Assembly (NCBI RefSeq): GCF_025024155.1
Contig: NW_026251738.1
Span: forward strand, 331,906-395,905
Length of the DNA stretch: 64,000 bases
Direction of reading: 5' to 3'
Origin: Gamsiella multidivaricata
Lineage: Eukaryota > Mortierellomycota > Mortierellomycetes > Mortierellales > Mortierellaceae
How positions within the stretch are numbered: position 1 is the first letter of the stretch; every line of letters begins with the position of its first letter. The notes under the pieces are model-generated. The model had not been told where the DNA came from. It searched no databases and saw only the letters and a program-made list of their open reading frames with translations. The position numbers and the translations under genes were made by a program. Below, in pieces: positions 8,407 through 21,221 of the stretch.

Positions 8407-10538
8407 TTACAGAATAAGGCACTTCTTGGATCTCTTTGAGGGCTGGACCGGGCAGAGGACAGCGCGGATGGCCTCGTCAAAGACGTTCTTGAGGCCTTTC
8501 TGGGTCAAGGCCGAGCACTCAAGGTAGCGGACAGCAGAGATCTCCTTGGCCATCTGGAGACCTTGGGGGTATGAGATGGGCATCATGCGCTTCTCGCGCA
8601 GCTTGTCCAGGGTGTCCTTATCCTCACGCAAATCCAACTTTGTTCCAACAAGGATAGTGGGGATGTTGGGTGCGTGATGGCTGATCTCAGGGTTCCACTA
8701 TGTTGCGTAAGGAAGGTAAAAAGGAGGTGACCTTGCGTTAGTAAGTAAAATATACCTTTCATGTGCTAAATTGGCGCTTCTTTTGTTCCGGCAGTATGTA
8801 GGATGGACGACTTGGGATAGCCTCTCATGCTGAGACCATCCTGGATGCCGAGAGTCGATTCCAATTCATGGCCCTCCTTCCCCTCCCATGCCATACGTTT
8901 GGGCGCTGTAACAATGAGAGGGGCGAAAGAGCGGGAATAGGGCGGACAGGTACTTTGTGTACCATCTATACTGCTGTTCATGCTATTCATCCTGTCCATG
9001 CTTGGTTGCTTATTCCTTGTTTAGATGCGAGGTCCAAAGATGAAACGCATGTAAGCATTGGGTTGCCTCCTGATATTTTGTTGTTGCTGAGGCTGACACC
9101 CACTCGAGAAAGCATAGAAGCTGGTGGTCCCTCTGAGGAGAGCTGGGGGCGCATTGTTTGCGGGCTGGTCCATGTGAAACAATGTTGACCGCCATAAAAC
9201 AGGAAAGCATTGCGCATGGCCGATGTTATACGAAGTTGCTGCATCTGTTGTGCTTCCGACTGTGTCATTGTTGTCTGTTGTTACTGCTGCTTGCATTGGA
9301 TCAGGGTCGTACGAAAAGGATTTTCTTTCCGTGGCACGCATGCTCCTGCTCTCCTACAGATGATTGACCACTCGTTTTGACGCGGAGATCCCTGAAGTCA
9401 TCGAGATCAGCGACAGCGAATAAAAAACGTAGGGTCCTGTTCTGCGCATTTGTTTGGATCCATAGCAAGACCGGATGTCGATGGCCAAACAATAAAGCAA
9501 GATGCGAATTTTTTTTGAAGATCCATGCATTACCTTGGTCTTGACGTTCTCGAACGAGGGAGGGCTGACGAGGGAGAAGCAGATGAGGAACACATCGGTC
9601 TGAGGGTAGGAGAGAGGACGGAGACGATCGTAATCCTCCTGACCAGCGGTATCCCAGAGACCCAGGTTAATGGGCTTTCCGTCGACCATGACATTAGCAG
9701 AGTAGTTATCGAAGCTACAAGAGAAAAACAGAGCAGGATTTAGTAAGGATCCAACTGGACGATCTCAGTAATCTCACTTTCTCCTTAACCCCCCCGAGTT
9801 TTGCGCTGAACCAGTAGTGATAGACGCTTATTCAAGCTTTTTTTGTCGTCATCTCGCCTCGTCTGCTACAGGTCGGGCTAATTCTTGGCAGGAGTTTAGG
9901 TCAGCAGGGCAGCATGCTGAGGGGAAAGGGCCTTACACAGTAGGGATATACTCGCCGGGGAAGGCATTGGTCGTGTAACTGATGAGGAGGCAGGTCTATC
10001 GAGAACAAGGGATTCAAACATCGGAGATGAAAGGCCGGATGTTAGTTGCTCAGCTCAGGTGCACCAACAGTAGTTCGACAGAGCAGAGGTGTTCAGGCAG
10101 GGACAGTTCGTACCTTTCCGACGGCACCGTCTAAACATGACAGCAGGTTGGCGGCAAAAAAGCAACAGAAACAGACAACAGTTAGCCATCCGCAAAACCC
10201 ACTCCAAAGAAGTCAAAGCGAAAACAAAGGGCTGAGATGCTGGGTCCGTTTGACAGGATAGCATGAGGCCATTGCCAATTGACAGGATAAGGATAATGGC
10301 ATGGCGAGGTGTAGCTGGTGCAGGGTCCTGGTGCTGGGTCATCCGGTGGAGTGCTGGGTCCTGGTAAGGGGGGTGGTAGGTGAGGCCACGAGGGACTTTT
10401 TTATTTTTCCCAGGGCACTGCCTGGTGAAACATATCGTGCGGGGCGGGGTGCGCGCCAAAAGGTGCGAGATGATGAGGAAGACGAAGAGGGGATGGAGAA
10501 AAAGTACCTCCGACGACAACACACTTGATGGCCTGCAT
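8407..10538 (-). CDS. rac1: Rac-family Rho GTPase
   Basis: Five exons: 10508-10538, 10114-10130 (17 nt), 9937-9995, 9534-9714 and 8407-8697; 192 aa, the usual Rac length. The protein starts [20 protein letters not shown] (P-loop). It then has [19 protein letters not shown] (switch I and insert), [20 protein letters not shown] (switch II), [10 protein letters not shown] and [20 protein letters not shown]. The C-terminus is a basic patch and the CAAX box CLIL, so geranylgeranylation and membrane attachment are expected. [14 protein letters not shown] and the W97 context favour Rac over Cdc42. Role: GTP switch for actin, polarity and NADPH oxidase control. Odd points are the 17-nt microexon, an intron splitting GK from T in the P-loop, and an 836-base fourth intron (8698-9533). 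A CT-rich leader lies upstream. Confidence 0.97.
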
Positions 10539-10672
10539 GATGATGAAGAGAAGAGGGATGGAGCTGTGTGAGGGGTGATGGGGGTGATGGGGAGGATGAG
10601 GAGGATGAGGAGGCTGTTGTGTGTGTGTATGTGTTTATGAGGTGAGACGAGGAAAGAAAAGAAAGAAAGAGA

Positions 10673-10727
<55 letters not shown>

Positions 10728-13056
10728 GACGAGGGAGAGGAGAGTACGAGAAAAGGGTAAAAAGGGTGAGAGAGACACTGCGCTGGCACGGGCAACCGCT
10801 TATTACAGCCTTTCCTTTCAGATGTCCGCTTGGGCTATTTATTCGCCTAGCGTACGTCTATTTGCAATGAAGTTCATGGAGTTCATGTATAATTACCATC
10901 GCCGTTGTATGTAGTCCGTACCCGCTGCTTCATTACCCTTCGCCTGGCTTTGGCTCCCTTTTTTTGTTTTGAGTTTGTCCGTTGGGTTCATTTGCAAGAG
11001 CGGAGCGTATTTTTTTTTTTTTTTTTTGTTCGGATACGATAGGATTTGATATAACATGCATGGCATGGCAAGGTAATGAAGGAATGAGGTACCCAAACAC
11101 AATACAACAAACTTACCTTGCAGCAACCCCCATCGGCAACATGAGATATTCAATAAAATGTTGCCGACACTACCCATCCCATCCCATCTACGATGCGATA
11201 TGTCCATGGTCTGTTTGCGCGCATGCCAATGTACATCTGTCCCATGTCTATACCTAAATTCATACTTTGATGTCCAAGTTCACTTTCGTGCCCTGTGCCA
11301 CACTGCCATATCATATGCATCTCAAGTTCATATTTCACGAGCGAAACAACAAGACAACATTGGATAATAGTATCAACCATATCTATCTTTTTAGCGATCG
11401 AATAAAGCCCATCCTCATTAATACCATGGGGAGTTGGTGTCAGCGCGGTCTTTTGTGTTCTGCTCATTATTATTAGCATCATGTATTATGTTATTTAGCG
11501 ACCGCATCCCCATCTCTCGGCTCATCGCGATATGGGAAATATTGTCCGCTGAACCACTCGACTCGACTACAAGCTCAAAAAGCTGTCTTGTCCTTGGGCA
11601 GAACGAATGTAGCAATCGAATCGATGCGATGCAAATGGTGTTAGCCTAGATGAAATATGCTCATCTTTTTTTTTTTTTTTTTTTGTTTCTGTACGCATCG
11701 CTGCATGCATATATACAAGCAATCTTCATATTAATAACCAACCGAAAAGAGTTTTATGAAATGAGCATGCCATGAGAGATGAGAGCATTCATTCATTCGC
11801 CTACCCTCCTTTCTCGACCCATACGATCTACATCCCCACTTTACTCTTTATTCATCACTCTTCTTTCTTTTTTAACCCTTTTCATGAACATATTTTCTTC
11901 GAGCCGTTGAAGATGTGATCCACCAGTTGATACATCGTTAGAACACATTGAATATTTCCTTCGATCCTTCTTGCCTGTTAATCAAGCCTTGCAATGGATA
12001 TACAAATATATATATTTTATTTTTTTTTATTTTTTTTATTTTATTTTTTTTGCCGCCTTGCGTCCTGGCGATGTTCTCCAGCTCTATGGCTAGTGCAAAA
12101 GGAGGATACATGCTTGCTGCACATACCATAAACCATGTCCAATCACGTGTAAGGTTGATTATAATACAATATCTGCCGCTCACCGGCTCACTTTTTCTTT
12201 CTTCTCCTTCCTTCATTTCCCATGGTTCGCTCTCCGTGTTCTATACCCGGCTACAGCCCCGCTGACGTCACGCGTAATGGCAGCGCGTTGTTGCCTACTA
12301 GACATAGCCATACCTGGGATTTCTTCGCGTCTGACTCTCCAATTTTGAAGAGCCCATCGTTGACGTACACTTGGTCAGAATGGTCTGATCGCGGGCGAGA
12401 TGATTGGCAGATTTTAATATTTGATTCAGAGATGATGCTATTCGAAACGTTCAATTGGAAAAGCATGGCTAACCAGATCAGGAATGGGTCGACCTAAAAA
12501 AAAAACCCCACTCGAGAGTATACCACACACCAAACAGATGACGCGCAGGAGTTATTAGTGCTGTGTCTAGCGGAAAGAGGAGGACACTTTCGAAGCAAAG
12601 GTATAAAAGGCCAGAGGAGTGAGTGTCTATCTATCGGACGATAAGGAAAGGAGGGCGTTGCTGAGCACCGTAGAAGAGTGTTGGCAGCACTACGACTGGA
12701 TGATGATGATAAGAAAAATTATAAAAAAGCGGTACGTAGCCTGATAAAGTGGGTGCATCCTGGCGCCCTTTTCACTCCATTGTTGATAACTCAGACGCGT
12801 GCGATAAGATAGTCTCATAATGCGCTGTGCACGCGCCCACCCTTCCTTCTCATTTCTTCATAGGGCGTCATTTTTAAAAGGTCCTTTTCTCTGCTTTGTT
12901 CCTCCTTTACTTCTTTCTCCTCATCTCTCTCTCTCTCTCTCTCCGCTTGAATCTCATTCCTCTCATTCCTTACTCTCATTCCGCTGAATTGAATTGAACC
13001 GAACCCCACTTCCTCTGTTACCTGAAAAGAAAGAAAGAAAGAAAAAGAACACCAAC
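10539..13056. other. Divergent promoter region of rac1 and glycogen synthase (2.5 kb)
   Basis: Large for this gene-dense window. It holds the GA repeat, poly-T runs (11011-11028, 11668-11684), a TATAAAAGG element at 12602 and a polypyrimidine/CT-rich stretch just before the glycogen synthase ATG. One possible exon on the minus strand, 12251-12493, is bounded upstream by a strong T-rich tract plus AG, but I cannot connect it to a gene. Confidence 0.5.
10671..10730. repeat. GA/CT simple repeat in the rac1 upstream region
   Basis: A nearly uninterrupted AG dinucleotide run reads as CT on the rac1 coding strand. It lies about 130-190 bases before the rac1 ATG. CT-rich leaders are common in fungal promoters and 5' UTRs, so it may be a functional core-promoter tract as well as a microsatellite. 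Confidence 0.8.
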
Positions 13057-16000
13057 ATGGCCCAGCAACCCCGCAATGTCCACAAACCTCTCCTCTTCGA
13101 AATCGCCTGGGAGGTGGCCAACAAGGGTAACCAAACAGCCAGCTTGACCATTGCCTTGGGCTTCTTGCTCGCAAATTGTCTTATAACTCCAACTCTTTTG
13201 CATCTGTAACTGCAATGGCGATCCTACTCTAGTCGGCGGTATTTACACTGTGCTGAAAAGCAAGAGTCCAGGTAAGCCCTCTTGGCCATTCACTCGTTTC
13301 TTATCCTCACAATATCCACAGCAACGTCAACAATGAACCGCTGACCTGTATACCCCATAAATCTCATTTCGCCTGCTAGTGACAAGCCATGAGTACGGAA
13401 ATCGTTATACAATGGTGGGACCCCTCTCATACAAGACAGCCCCACTCGAGGTCGAGACACTCGAGCCTGACACGCCCGAGCTCCGCTTGACACTCGAGTC
13501 CATGAAGGAGCGCGGCGTCAAGTTCCTCTACGGTCGATGGCTGATCGAGGGTGCGCCCAAGGTCCTGCTCTTCGACACCGGCTCAGTCTACCACAAACTG
13601 GACGAGTGGAAGGGCGATCTCTGGAATGTCGCCGGCATCCCTTCGCCTCCAAACGACCATGAGACAAACGAGGCCATTCTCTTTGGATACCTGGTCGCCT
13701 GGTTCTTGGGTGAGGTAAGCGCTTGCAATCGCTGTACACACTGGAGTTGCTATCTACCATTGATGATTCGTGGGAAAGAGAAACACTTTTCTCTTTCCTT
13801 CCCTGTTTCTTCAACTGATGAGATTATGGGCCTTCCTGGGAAAAAGAAGCGTGCGAGAGGGATATCACATCATGCTTGGAATCGTTCATCTCTCTTTGTG
13901 CTTTATTTTTCCCCAACGGGAACACAATGCAATGGCCTGGCCGGATGCACATGCAAGGGGTTGTGGGACCAGATATCGAGTACATTTCACAAGAGGATGG
14001 TGTGGGCAAAGGAATCAGACAGGAGTTACTGCAGATATGGCATTTGCTTGGATCGGACATGGGCGCGTTTCTGAGTTGCGGTCCGATCCCTTTAGCTGCT
14101 CTCGATTCCTGTTGCTCTCATGCCTGCCTCGTGCGGGTGGGCCACTTTCCTCTCCCCTTTGCTCGGCATTTGAATATCAATCGTATCTTTGCACTATCTG
14201 GTCCAAGATAGCGAGCGAGCCATGCTATCGGATTTTTCATTCTTTGTTTGTTGGGTTTTTTTGTTGTTGTTTCTTGTGTTCTTTCACAGCATCATTAGAG
14301 TCGCTTTCCATGTCTTTCTTTACTTTTCATGCGCACTATCAGTCGCTATCATTATATCTGCATCCCCTTGCTTTACTAAATTTTATTGAGACGGCGACAT
14401 TAACCATTCTCCTATCCCCACCATCTTAATCCCACTAGTTCTCGGCCCATGAGACTAAGACCGCTATCATTGCTCATTTCCACGAATGGCTCGCTGGTGT
14501 GGGCATTGCCCTCTGCCGCAAGCGTCATATTGACGTCACGACCATCTTCACAACCCATGCGACCTTGCTCGGTCGTTATCTCTGTGCCGGATCCGTGGAC
14601 TTCTACAATAATCTCAGAAACTTTGATGTCGATCACGAAGCTGGCAAGAGAGGCATTTACCACCGATACTGCATCGAGCGTGCGGCAACACACTGTTGTG
14701 ATGTCTTTACGACCGTCTCACATATCACCGCTTACGAGGCTGAACACTTGCTGAAGCGCAAGCCAGGTACGCAGAATGTTGTTCATTCACGCGGTTTGAC
14801 CTGAAACCACAGTGGGTTTTGAACTGACGGTTCTGGTTTCGCTACTTGAATAGACGGCGTATTGCCCAATGGCCTGAACGTGGTCAAGTTCTCGGCGATG
14901 CACGAGTTCCAGAACCTGCATGCGGTCTCTAAGGATCGCATCCACGATTTCGTGAGGGGACACTTTTATGGACATTATGATTTTGATCTTGAGAACACGC
15001 TCTACTTCTTCACCGCCGGACGATACGAGTACCGCAACAAGGGCTTGGACATGTATATCGAATCTCTTCAACGTAAGTTTCTGACACTCCGATTCCTCGA
15101 AACCTTAATTCTTTATCGTTTTGGCGAGTGTCCAGGCTCATTTGGTTGCCGCCGTCTGGCGCCTAATGCTGCTCAGATGAAAAAAAAAAAAGCAGCTAAA
15201 GGCGTGATTGCTGCAGTCAGTTTCACTCTAACATGCATCTTCCCTATCTGTCCAACTCCCCTTCCTGTCCTGAAAAATGATTTCTCTACATAGGATTGAA
15301 CGAGAAATTGAAGGCCAGCAACTCGGAAATGACGGTGGTAGCATTCATTATCGTGCCCGCCGAGACTCACTCGTTCACCGTCGAGACTTTGAAGGGCCAA
15401 GCTGTTGTCAAGCAGCTCAAGGAGACCGTCCAGGATATTTCCAAGCGCATGGAGACCCGTCTCTTTGAGAAAGCTGCTCGGTAAGCGAGAAATAGGACCC
15501 TTCCTGGGCATATAAACAGGAGGTTGTACAACACTCACTTGCTCACACTAACGTCATTTCCCTATCGTGTTCATGATTCCGGACGAATTTAGCGGCGGCG
15601 ATGTGAATACGACCCAGTTCTTGACGAGCGAGGACCAGATCCTGCTCAAGCGTCGCACATTCGCCCTGAAGCGCTCGACTCTCCCTCCGATCGTGACCCA
15701 TAACATGGCCGACGATAGCAAGGATCCCGTCCTGGACCAGCTGCGCCGTCTCGGACTTTTCAACCACCCCTCAGATCGTGTCAAGATCGTCTTCCATCCC
15801 GAGTTCATCAATTCCAACAACCCGCTCTTTGGCCTTGACTATGAAGAATTCGTTCGTGGCTGCCATCTTGGTGTGTTCCCATCGTATTATGAACCCTGGG
15901 GCTACACCCCCGCCGAGTGCACGGTCATGGGCGTGCCCAGCATTACGACGAACTTGTCAGGATTCGGATGCTTTATGGATGACAATATCGTGGACTCGTC

Positions 16001-16721
16001 CGAATACGGAATCTATATCGTTGATCGTAGGATGAAATCCGTTGAGGAATCGATCCAACAGCTCTCTGACCAGATGCTGATGTTCTGTCAGAAGACTCGG
16101 CGCCAGCGAATCAACCAGCGCAACCGAACCGAACGTCTCTCGGATCTGTTGGATTGGAAGCGCATGGGCCTGGAGTACATCAAGGCAAGACAGCTGGCAC
16201 TGAGACGTGCGTACCCGGATTCGTTCGATGACGATGATTACTTTGGACTAGATGAGGCTACACAGCAGCAGTTGCAGCTGCAGGAGCAGAGACCTAAGAT
16301 TCCGAACCCCCGCTCCGCCCCTGGTTCCCCACGGATCCGGACCCCGATCGAAGGTGTTGATACGGAACTGACCTTTGCAAAGATGTCGAAGGGTGATCGA
16401 GAGCGGTACCTTCAGTACAAGATGGAGGGACATGATGACGATGACGTGTTGCCAGCAGATCTGGATGATGACTCGCCAGAGCATCACCTGAACAATGCCA
16501 CGGGTACGAATATGCAGATTAAGATGCCGTTCCGTCAGAAGCAGCCGAAGAGGGACGAACCGGAGCCTGAGGGGAACTTTGATGCGGAGGGCGCTAGCCA
16601 TAAGGAAGCGCAACAGCAGTTTAGGGACCAGATGAGCGGTGGCGAGAACGGCCAATACTATGGCCGCACTGGTGGTCGTACGCCAGCAGGAACCAGCAAT
16701 GGAAACGGATATCATCGTTGA
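13057..16721 (+). CDS. GSY1: Glycogen synthase
   Basis: Seven exons: 13057-13126, 13233-13271, 13380-13714, 14439-14766, 14854-15072, 15294-15480 and 15593-16721; 768 aa (GT family 3). [11 protein letters not shown] near residue 24 is the UDP-glucose loop. [71 protein letters not shown] and the catalytic E-x7-E segment EPWGYTPAE (about 493-501) are all present. The [19 protein letters not shown] arginine cluster matches the glucose-6-phosphate sensing helix of yeast Gsy2. The C-terminal tail has SP/TP sites ([14 protein letters not shown]) and acidic stretches, the region where yeast enzymes are inhibited by phosphorylation; here that is inference. The third intron is 724 bases. The enzyme extends glycogen primers in the cytosol from UDP-glucose. 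Confidence 0.98.
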
Positions 16722-16854
16722 ACGTCGTAAAGTCGACAATCGCAGGGAAACCCCTTCCCGCCTAACCTCCCCCTCTCCTCTTTTCTTGAAAACGGCGCCA
16801 GGTTTTATTTTTGTCACCATTTGAAACATCCAAAAGCAATAAATTTAACAACAA

Positions 16855-16930
16855 TCAATGCAATGCCATGCAAGTGCCATGCCATGCAAGTGCCATGCAA
16901 TGCAATGCGATGCGATGCGATGCTATGCAA
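16855..16930. repeat. ATGCA/ATGCG short tandem repeat between convergent genes
   Basis: Imperfect ATGCA, ATGCC and ATGCG pentamers lie in the 220-base gap between the glycogen synthase and bin3-like 3' ends. This is a degenerate microsatellite. Confidence 0.7.
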
Positions 16931-16941
16931 TTGGGTGTTTA

Positions 16942-19153
16942 TTATTTCCTATACATATAAATGTCGCGGTTGAAGTTCCTGGCCCTTCCCTCCGAATGCC
17001 CCAACAGCCTTCCTTCACGAAACCCGACTTCAGGACCGAGCAGGTACTCCTGAAACATCTCTGGCCGGAACGCGATCTCCTTGTAAGTCGTCTGCATCTC
17101 TGGCAAGATCTTGCTCCGCCTGTTGTACGTCTCGTATGCCTGGGGCTCCAGTAGCAGGATCCCACCCTTGGCGAGGCTCCGATAGATCTTTTGGAAGAAC
17201 CTCTTCAGTCCCGCATCCCCGTGATGCAAATGAACCCATTTCGTCAACGAGAATCTAGAAGAAGAAGAGGGAGAAAAAGAAAAAGAAAAAGAAAAAAAAA
17301 ACCAATAAATAAGACAGCGGTTAGGCATGGCCAAAAGCAATGAAAATGTCAGACATTTTTCCAGACAGGATCATGGAAGACGGCGGAAGAAAGGAGACAA
17401 GAACCTACGCAAAGATGATATCCCATTGCTCGGCCTCCGCATCCTGGTGGTTATCGGTCTCTGTGACCCAATCCGCTACGCGCAATTCAATATTATGAGG
17501 GAACAACACCTCTGTCCTAGATGTCCTCTCGGGCACGGGCAGGAGCCCATGTATCCGGTACATCGCCCTCGGAAAGTATTCCTCGTACGGCAAATCCTCC
17601 TGATTCGCACCTTCACCTTCCTCGTTGTCGTTGTCGTCGTCAATGTTAGTACTGCTGTTCCTGCTGCCGTTACTGTCAGTGTGACAGCGGCTGTGTGTCT
17701 GAATGTACGCATCGGGCGAAATCTGCGAGAACGTCTTCAACACAAAGTTCTGAGCCTTCCCAATCAAGCTCGGATCAATGTCGACGCCCTGGATCTTCTT
17801 CGGCTTGTAATGCAATGCTAAAAAATAAATAAAAATAAAAATAAATCGTCAGTCCTTTCACCTCTTGCTCTTGAAAACATATTCCTCAGCACCAGGACAA
17901 AATATAGATGAAAAAAAAAAAAACACACACAAGCACTTACCAATAAACACCGTCAATAAAGCGCTATTGCATCCGATATCCAGCACCCGCTTCCCACGGA
18001 ACCATGTCGGATCCAGAAACTCCAACCGCAGATCCACCCTCTTGGCCAGATCTGCCAACGACATCCTCCCGCCGCTCCCTTTCGTCCATAAATCGGTCGG
18101 TGGGAACAAGACCGACAGTTTCGCTTTCCACCGTAAGCCATCCTGTACCTGCTTCCTACTGCTGTCGCCTCCGGTCTTTGTCCGCACTCCTGTTCCTGAT
18201 CCCGACATAGATCCAGATCTGTCTGTGCCCAATGATGGCTGTGAAACCTGTATAGGTTTCTTGGTCTGCTCCTCGATCCGCTTCTCATAATAGGACGGAT
18301 AATTTCCATAGGGATACTCTTTTCGATGAGGATGCTTCTCCGGATGGACAACAATCGGCGCCGCGTGTATGATCGTATCCGTCATAGTCCTTGTCGCCAT
18401 CGTCATCGCCAGCGCTGCCGCATTCACCGCTGCAGTCACTGTTGAGGGCGATACTAATGCGGTATCTTCTTGATCTGCTCGCGCAGACCTCACCGTTGGG
18501 CGCACACTTCCGAACCCAATTCTCACTCGATTCGCGGTCGAGGCTCCTGGCGCTATCGGACGTAGAGAAGACGTACTTCCCACAGTCACCGCCTCCGATG
18601 ATGATGGGAGTGCTGGAATCCAGTGTTGAACAATATCCTTTGCCCGAAAGATACTTTTCTCTGCCTGATCTGTCGATGATCCTCCTGCTGGCACCGAGGC
18701 AGTTGCTGGTACATTACCCTGCTTCTTCTTGCTGCTGCTGCTACTGCTTTTATCCGCGACGATGACGAGGGTATTCCGGCCTATAGAAGAAACAGGCTTA
18801 CTCCGAGTGACCTGGCGAGGCACAAGTCCTGATGCGATCGTGATCCGCGGTAAAGGCTTCGCTGCTGATGCTATTACCGATCCTGCGGTCCCTGTAACCG
18901 CAACTGGGGGTATGCCATTCGATCCAGCACCCTTCTCACTCCTGGGTTGTGCAAGTGTCGTGATATGGTTCCTTGCCGATGAGTCTCCTTCTGGTATCAC
19001 TGCCGATCCAGCCTTGGCTATCGTAGTAATAGGCGAGTCTGATCGCTTCTCTTTTGAGGTGCCTGTGAGTAGAGCGTGTCCATTCGTCCGTGATTTCTTG
19101 TCAGACACAGGTTGTGCATTTGATGCCGAAGAAGCGCCCTTGCGTTTTCCCAT
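16942..19153 (-). CDS. Bin3/MePCE-type RNA 5'-phosphate methyltransferase
   Basis: Three exons: 17941-19153, 17409-17817 and 16942-17254 (introns GT-AG); 644 aa. The first 330 residues are low-complexity Ser/Ala/Thr/Lys-rich. The Bin3 core begins YGNYPSYYEKR, then LRLEFLDPTWFRGKRVLDIG (SAM motif I, VLDIGCNSALLTVFIG, about 390-405) and QGVDIDPSLIGKA (motif II). An insert rich in Asp/Asn/Ser precedes LPVPE and WDIIFAFSLTKWVHLHHGD (about 540), then FFQKIYRSLAKGGILLLEPQ, the typical C-terminal half. Family role: SAM-dependent methyl capping of the gamma-phosphate of 7SK or U6 RNA; the fission yeast member Bmc1 is part of telomerase. Which RNA is the substrate here cannot be seen. The gene converges on glycogen synthase. 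Confidence 0.92.
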
Positions 19154-19320
19154 GACCGAGTCGAGAGATTGTGAACGGGGAGGAATGAGAGGAATGAAGG
19201 AATGGGACGAATAAGCAGGCAAAGCAGGGGTGCGTGTGTTAAAAACAAAAAAATGTATTTGAATGGCTTTACAGTCTAGATAGCGTTTGCTTGCAATGTG
19301 GATTGGATGCAGATACGCCT

Positions 19321-21221
19321 TTAGACCTCCCACATCATACCGACTCCGAACCTGCTCTGTCCCTGTAGAAGCAATAAAGAGAAAAGACAGACATTGTTTG
19401 TTAACGAACACAAACACCACCATCACCACCACCATCATTAATGATAACTCCATTTTAGCATTTCCGAGTAATAGACGTACCTTGCCATGATCCATCTCTC
19501 CACTGACCAAGAACGAGAACCCCGGCACGATCTTCTCCTCCAACACCGCCGATACCTTCCCTGTCGTATCGATCTGTCCCCTAAACGTCGACCGCCTAAA
19601 CTCGAACTTGCCTCCCACACTCGCCACCGCCTCCCTTCGTCCTCCCGCCGTCACGATCTGGATCTCCGTTCCAAAATCAACCTTCTCCGAATACCTCAAA
19701 TAGTACGCCGCCTGGATCGCTCCAAAGCCCTGGTACTGCGCCGTCACAATATAGTCCGGGCCCGTATACTTGGCCACATACGACCAGATCGTCTCTTCCT
19801 GACCCGGTGTCGGACGTTGGTACACAGCTTCGGCACCCAGGGCCAGATGTTGTGTGACAGACTGCAGGTACGAGCCGATAAAGATGCCGGTGCCATCGAT
19901 CGGAGACGGGTTCACGCCCTTCAGGTTCACGTTGAAGTCCCGGCCGCTGTAGTCCTGCTCCACCTGCAACATCGAGTGTCCTGGTGTGTTTGAGAACTAG
20001 TACGAAGCAAATATAAGAAGTCCTAAGGTTAGTCAATCCATTGCTTCATTTTTTTTTGGTTTTTTTTTGTTTTTTTTTGCATATCGGCAAGCAATCCAAG
20101 ATTTGGTCTTAAGAGATAACAACACGTACCTGCGCCTGTGCCTTCGAGACATTTGAGCTACTCCAAGCGTAGTTTGCCCTCGCCTGCACATTGCCATCCG
20201 TATCCAAGTTTCCCGACAAGAATGACTATCATTTCAATAGCAAATAATATCAATAGTAAAAATAAAAAAGTCAGCGTCAGTGTTTCCCGCACCATAGTAT
20301 CGACATTTGCCTCCCCCTCCTCCCCTTGTCTCGCAATGACCTTGAACATCACTCTCAAGTCGCCCCCCTAATGGCTTTTTACCTGCTGACCGATGAACGC
20401 AGTTCCAAAGTTATAGCTCGAAGGTGAAGCTGAAGATCCCAATGCGAACGAATGTGTGACCTGGAAGTTGGGCGTCAACGCCTTCGTGATATCGCACCGT
20501 GCTCCGTCGAATACATGGTTTGTCAAAAACGTATCTGCAATGGAGGAAAAAATAAAAATAAATAGAGTACGTTAGTAAGGATCTATAGTAATGAGCAAAA
20601 GAATATGCTTGCTGTTCTCGACACAAAAAGGGTATAGATGATCCGATCGGCTGTGACAATGCGTTTGATATCGTTGTCGTGCATTGTCCAATTGAACCTC
20701 CAATATTCCCATACTTTGCTGTTTGAGAAGGAGACATCCAGTTTCCCGCATCAAATCGATAACATAAACCCGGACCAAAATGCCTGCCCTACTTGCTCAT
20801 GAGGACCTTGGGATCCGATCAACCAAAAAAAAAAAAGAAAAGAAAGCTATCCAGTCCGGGTTCAGCTTCTGTACTGTATCAATGTCTGTGTCGAACATGC
20901 GCCGTGCGTTCCATTTCCGAGACTCCTGCTCTCGCCTACTTGCTTCCTGCCCGTACCAATGTCCTGTATCCTACGCATTCCTGAGTATATGGATGCACTG
21001 TGCTGTCGATTGTTAAGCAGTTTTTGACACCTACGTTTGACTTCTCGGTTGACTCCCTCATATGTTCCGGGGTTGGGCAACTTCAAGTCCTCCCGGAACT
21101 GGTTGACCTTGGCGAACGCCGCCTTGGCCTGGTCCAACAGCCCCGTCGGTGCCGCAGGTGCAGGTGCAGGTGTGGTGGGGATGGGGTTGAATCCCAAGGG
21201 TGTCTTAACAGGGGTCGCCAT
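19321..21221 (-). CDS. TOM40: Tom40, mitochondrial outer-membrane import channel
   Basis: Five exons: 21035-21221, 20383-20534, 20130-20225, 19481-19996 and 19321-19362; 330 aa. The N-terminus (MATPVKTPLGFNPIP, Pro/Ala-rich) precedes LPNPGTYEGVNREVK. Beta-strand segments follow, with FDGARCDITKALTPNFQVTH, YNFGTAFIGQQ, FLSGNLDTDGNVQARANYAW, YVAKYTGPDYIVTAQYQG and FSFLVSGEMDHGK. The last 14-codon exon gives GQSRFGVGMMWEV, the sorting-signal-like final strand. These match porin_3 Tom40 proteins; the length is slightly short of yeast (387). It forms the TOM translocation pore. The first intron is about 500 bases. An upstream in-frame Met at 21317 is possible, but MATP fits the family start better. 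Confidence 0.95.

Noticed and set aside
10055..10795. 246-codon minus-strand frame over rac1 exons 1-2
   Set aside because: Its Ser/Leu repeat comes from the CT microsatellite and it overlaps the rac1 exons in another frame.
13770..14429. 219-codon frame inside the third GSY1 intron
   Set aside because: Conserved glycogen synthase sequence continues directly from GE (13714) to FSAHETKT (14439); the frame is T-rich and matches nothing.
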